Shown: positions 1-64,000 of the stretch, piece by piece
How the letters are laid out: each line of letters starts with the position of its first letter
Numbering within the stretch: position 1 is the stretch's first letter
Assembly (NCBI GenBank): GCA_963995525.1
Contig: OZ023205.1
Location: forward strand, 50,503,681 to 50,567,680
Reading direction: 5' to 3'
Source of the DNA: Escarpia spicata
Taxonomy: Eukaryota > Annelida > Polychaeta > Sabellida > Siboglinidae
DNA: 64,000 nt
Program-made: the position numbers and the translations under genes
Notes under the pieces: generated by a model
The model's input: the letters and a program-made list of their open reading frames with translations, nothing else
Databases searched by the model: none
What the model was told of the DNA's origin: nothing

Positions 1-500
1 CACATGCCATCCAGTCCAAACATGCACACATGCCATCCAGTCCAAACATGCACACATGCCATCTAGTCCAAACATGCACACGTACCTTCCAGTCCAAACA
101 TGCACACGTACCTTTCAGTCCAAACATGCACACATACCTTCCAGTCCAAACATGCACACATACCATTCAGTCCAAACATGCACACATACCATCCAGTCCA
201 AACATGCACACATACCATCCAGTCTAAACATGCACACATACCATCCAGTCCAAACATGCACACATACCTTCCAGTCCAAACATGCACACCTACCATCCAG
301 TCCAAACATGCACACATACCATCCAGTCCAAACATGCACACATACCATCCAGTCCAAACATGCACACATACCATCCAATCTAAACATGCACACATAGCAT
401 CCAGACCAAACATGCACACGTACCATCCAGTCCAAACATGCACACGTACCATCCAGTCCAAACATGCACACATACCTTCCAGTCCAAACATGCACACATG
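1..500. repeat. 26-bp minisatellite array 1
   Basis: About 19 copies of a 26-bp unit (CATGCACACATACCATCCAG then TCCAAA) run from the left edge to about 500. The unit has no stop in several frames, which produces spurious open frames on both strands. The array probably lies in the intron before exon 1 and is cut by the window edge. Confidence 0.5.
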
Positions 501-565
501 CATCAAATTTGTAATGACTGAATGTTTGAAAGATTTGACCTATCGCTGTTGCTTGTGTTTTGTAG

Positions 566-64000
<63,435 letters not shown>

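Overview
The window is eukaryotic nuclear DNA carrying an internal part of one large intron-rich gene on the + strand: an axonemal (ciliary/flagellar) dynein heavy chain of the single-headed inner-arm DNAH3/DNAH7/DNAH12 group. I could place 41 exons (566 to the right edge). All 40 introns are GT-AG, all phases join without a stop, and the exon lengths sum to 7173 nt, exactly 2391 codons. They run from the tail through the linker, AAA1 (GPAGTGKT), AAA2, AAA3 (GPTGTGKS) and AAA4 (GVGGSGRQS) into the end of AAA4. The true N-terminus and promoter lie to the left. AAA5, AAA6, the stalk, the C-terminal domain and the poly(A) site lie to the right. No second protein-coding gene, tRNA, rRNA or CRISPR was seen. 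The host must be an animal with motile cilia. The AT-rich introns, CR1/L2-like and other non-LTR retrotransposons, a Tc1/mariner relic, SINE-like units and the very high minisatellite load suggest an aquatic invertebrate, but the phylum cannot be fixed by reading. Layout: 1-9600 holds tail exons 1-7 plus two arrays of the same 26-bp minisatellite and other arrays. 9600-17262 is intron 7, with a 43-bp array, two CR1-like fragments and a 3.6-kb array of an 87-bp unit. 17263-29750 holds linker exons 8-19. 29750-32050 holds AAA1 exons 20-22. 32053-40576 is intron 22, with a CR1-like element interrupted by a Tc1-like transposon and an opposite-strand LINE. 40577-46117 holds the AAA1 end and AAA2. 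48892-53691 leads into AAA3. 53692-57830 is intron 33, mostly one 3.2-kb minisatellite. 57831-64000 holds exons 34-41 (AAA3 end and AAA4). The main discovery candidate is a recurring structure. Several intronic arrays are built from copies of the neighbouring splice junction itself: polypyrimidine tract, AG and the first codons of the next exon (exons 8, 18 and 23), or the last exon bases plus donor (exon 16). The unit before exon 18 resembles a 27-nt phase-0 mini-exon with its own acceptor and donor. This suggests that splice junctions in this gene seed tandem amplification and surround real exons with decoy sites.
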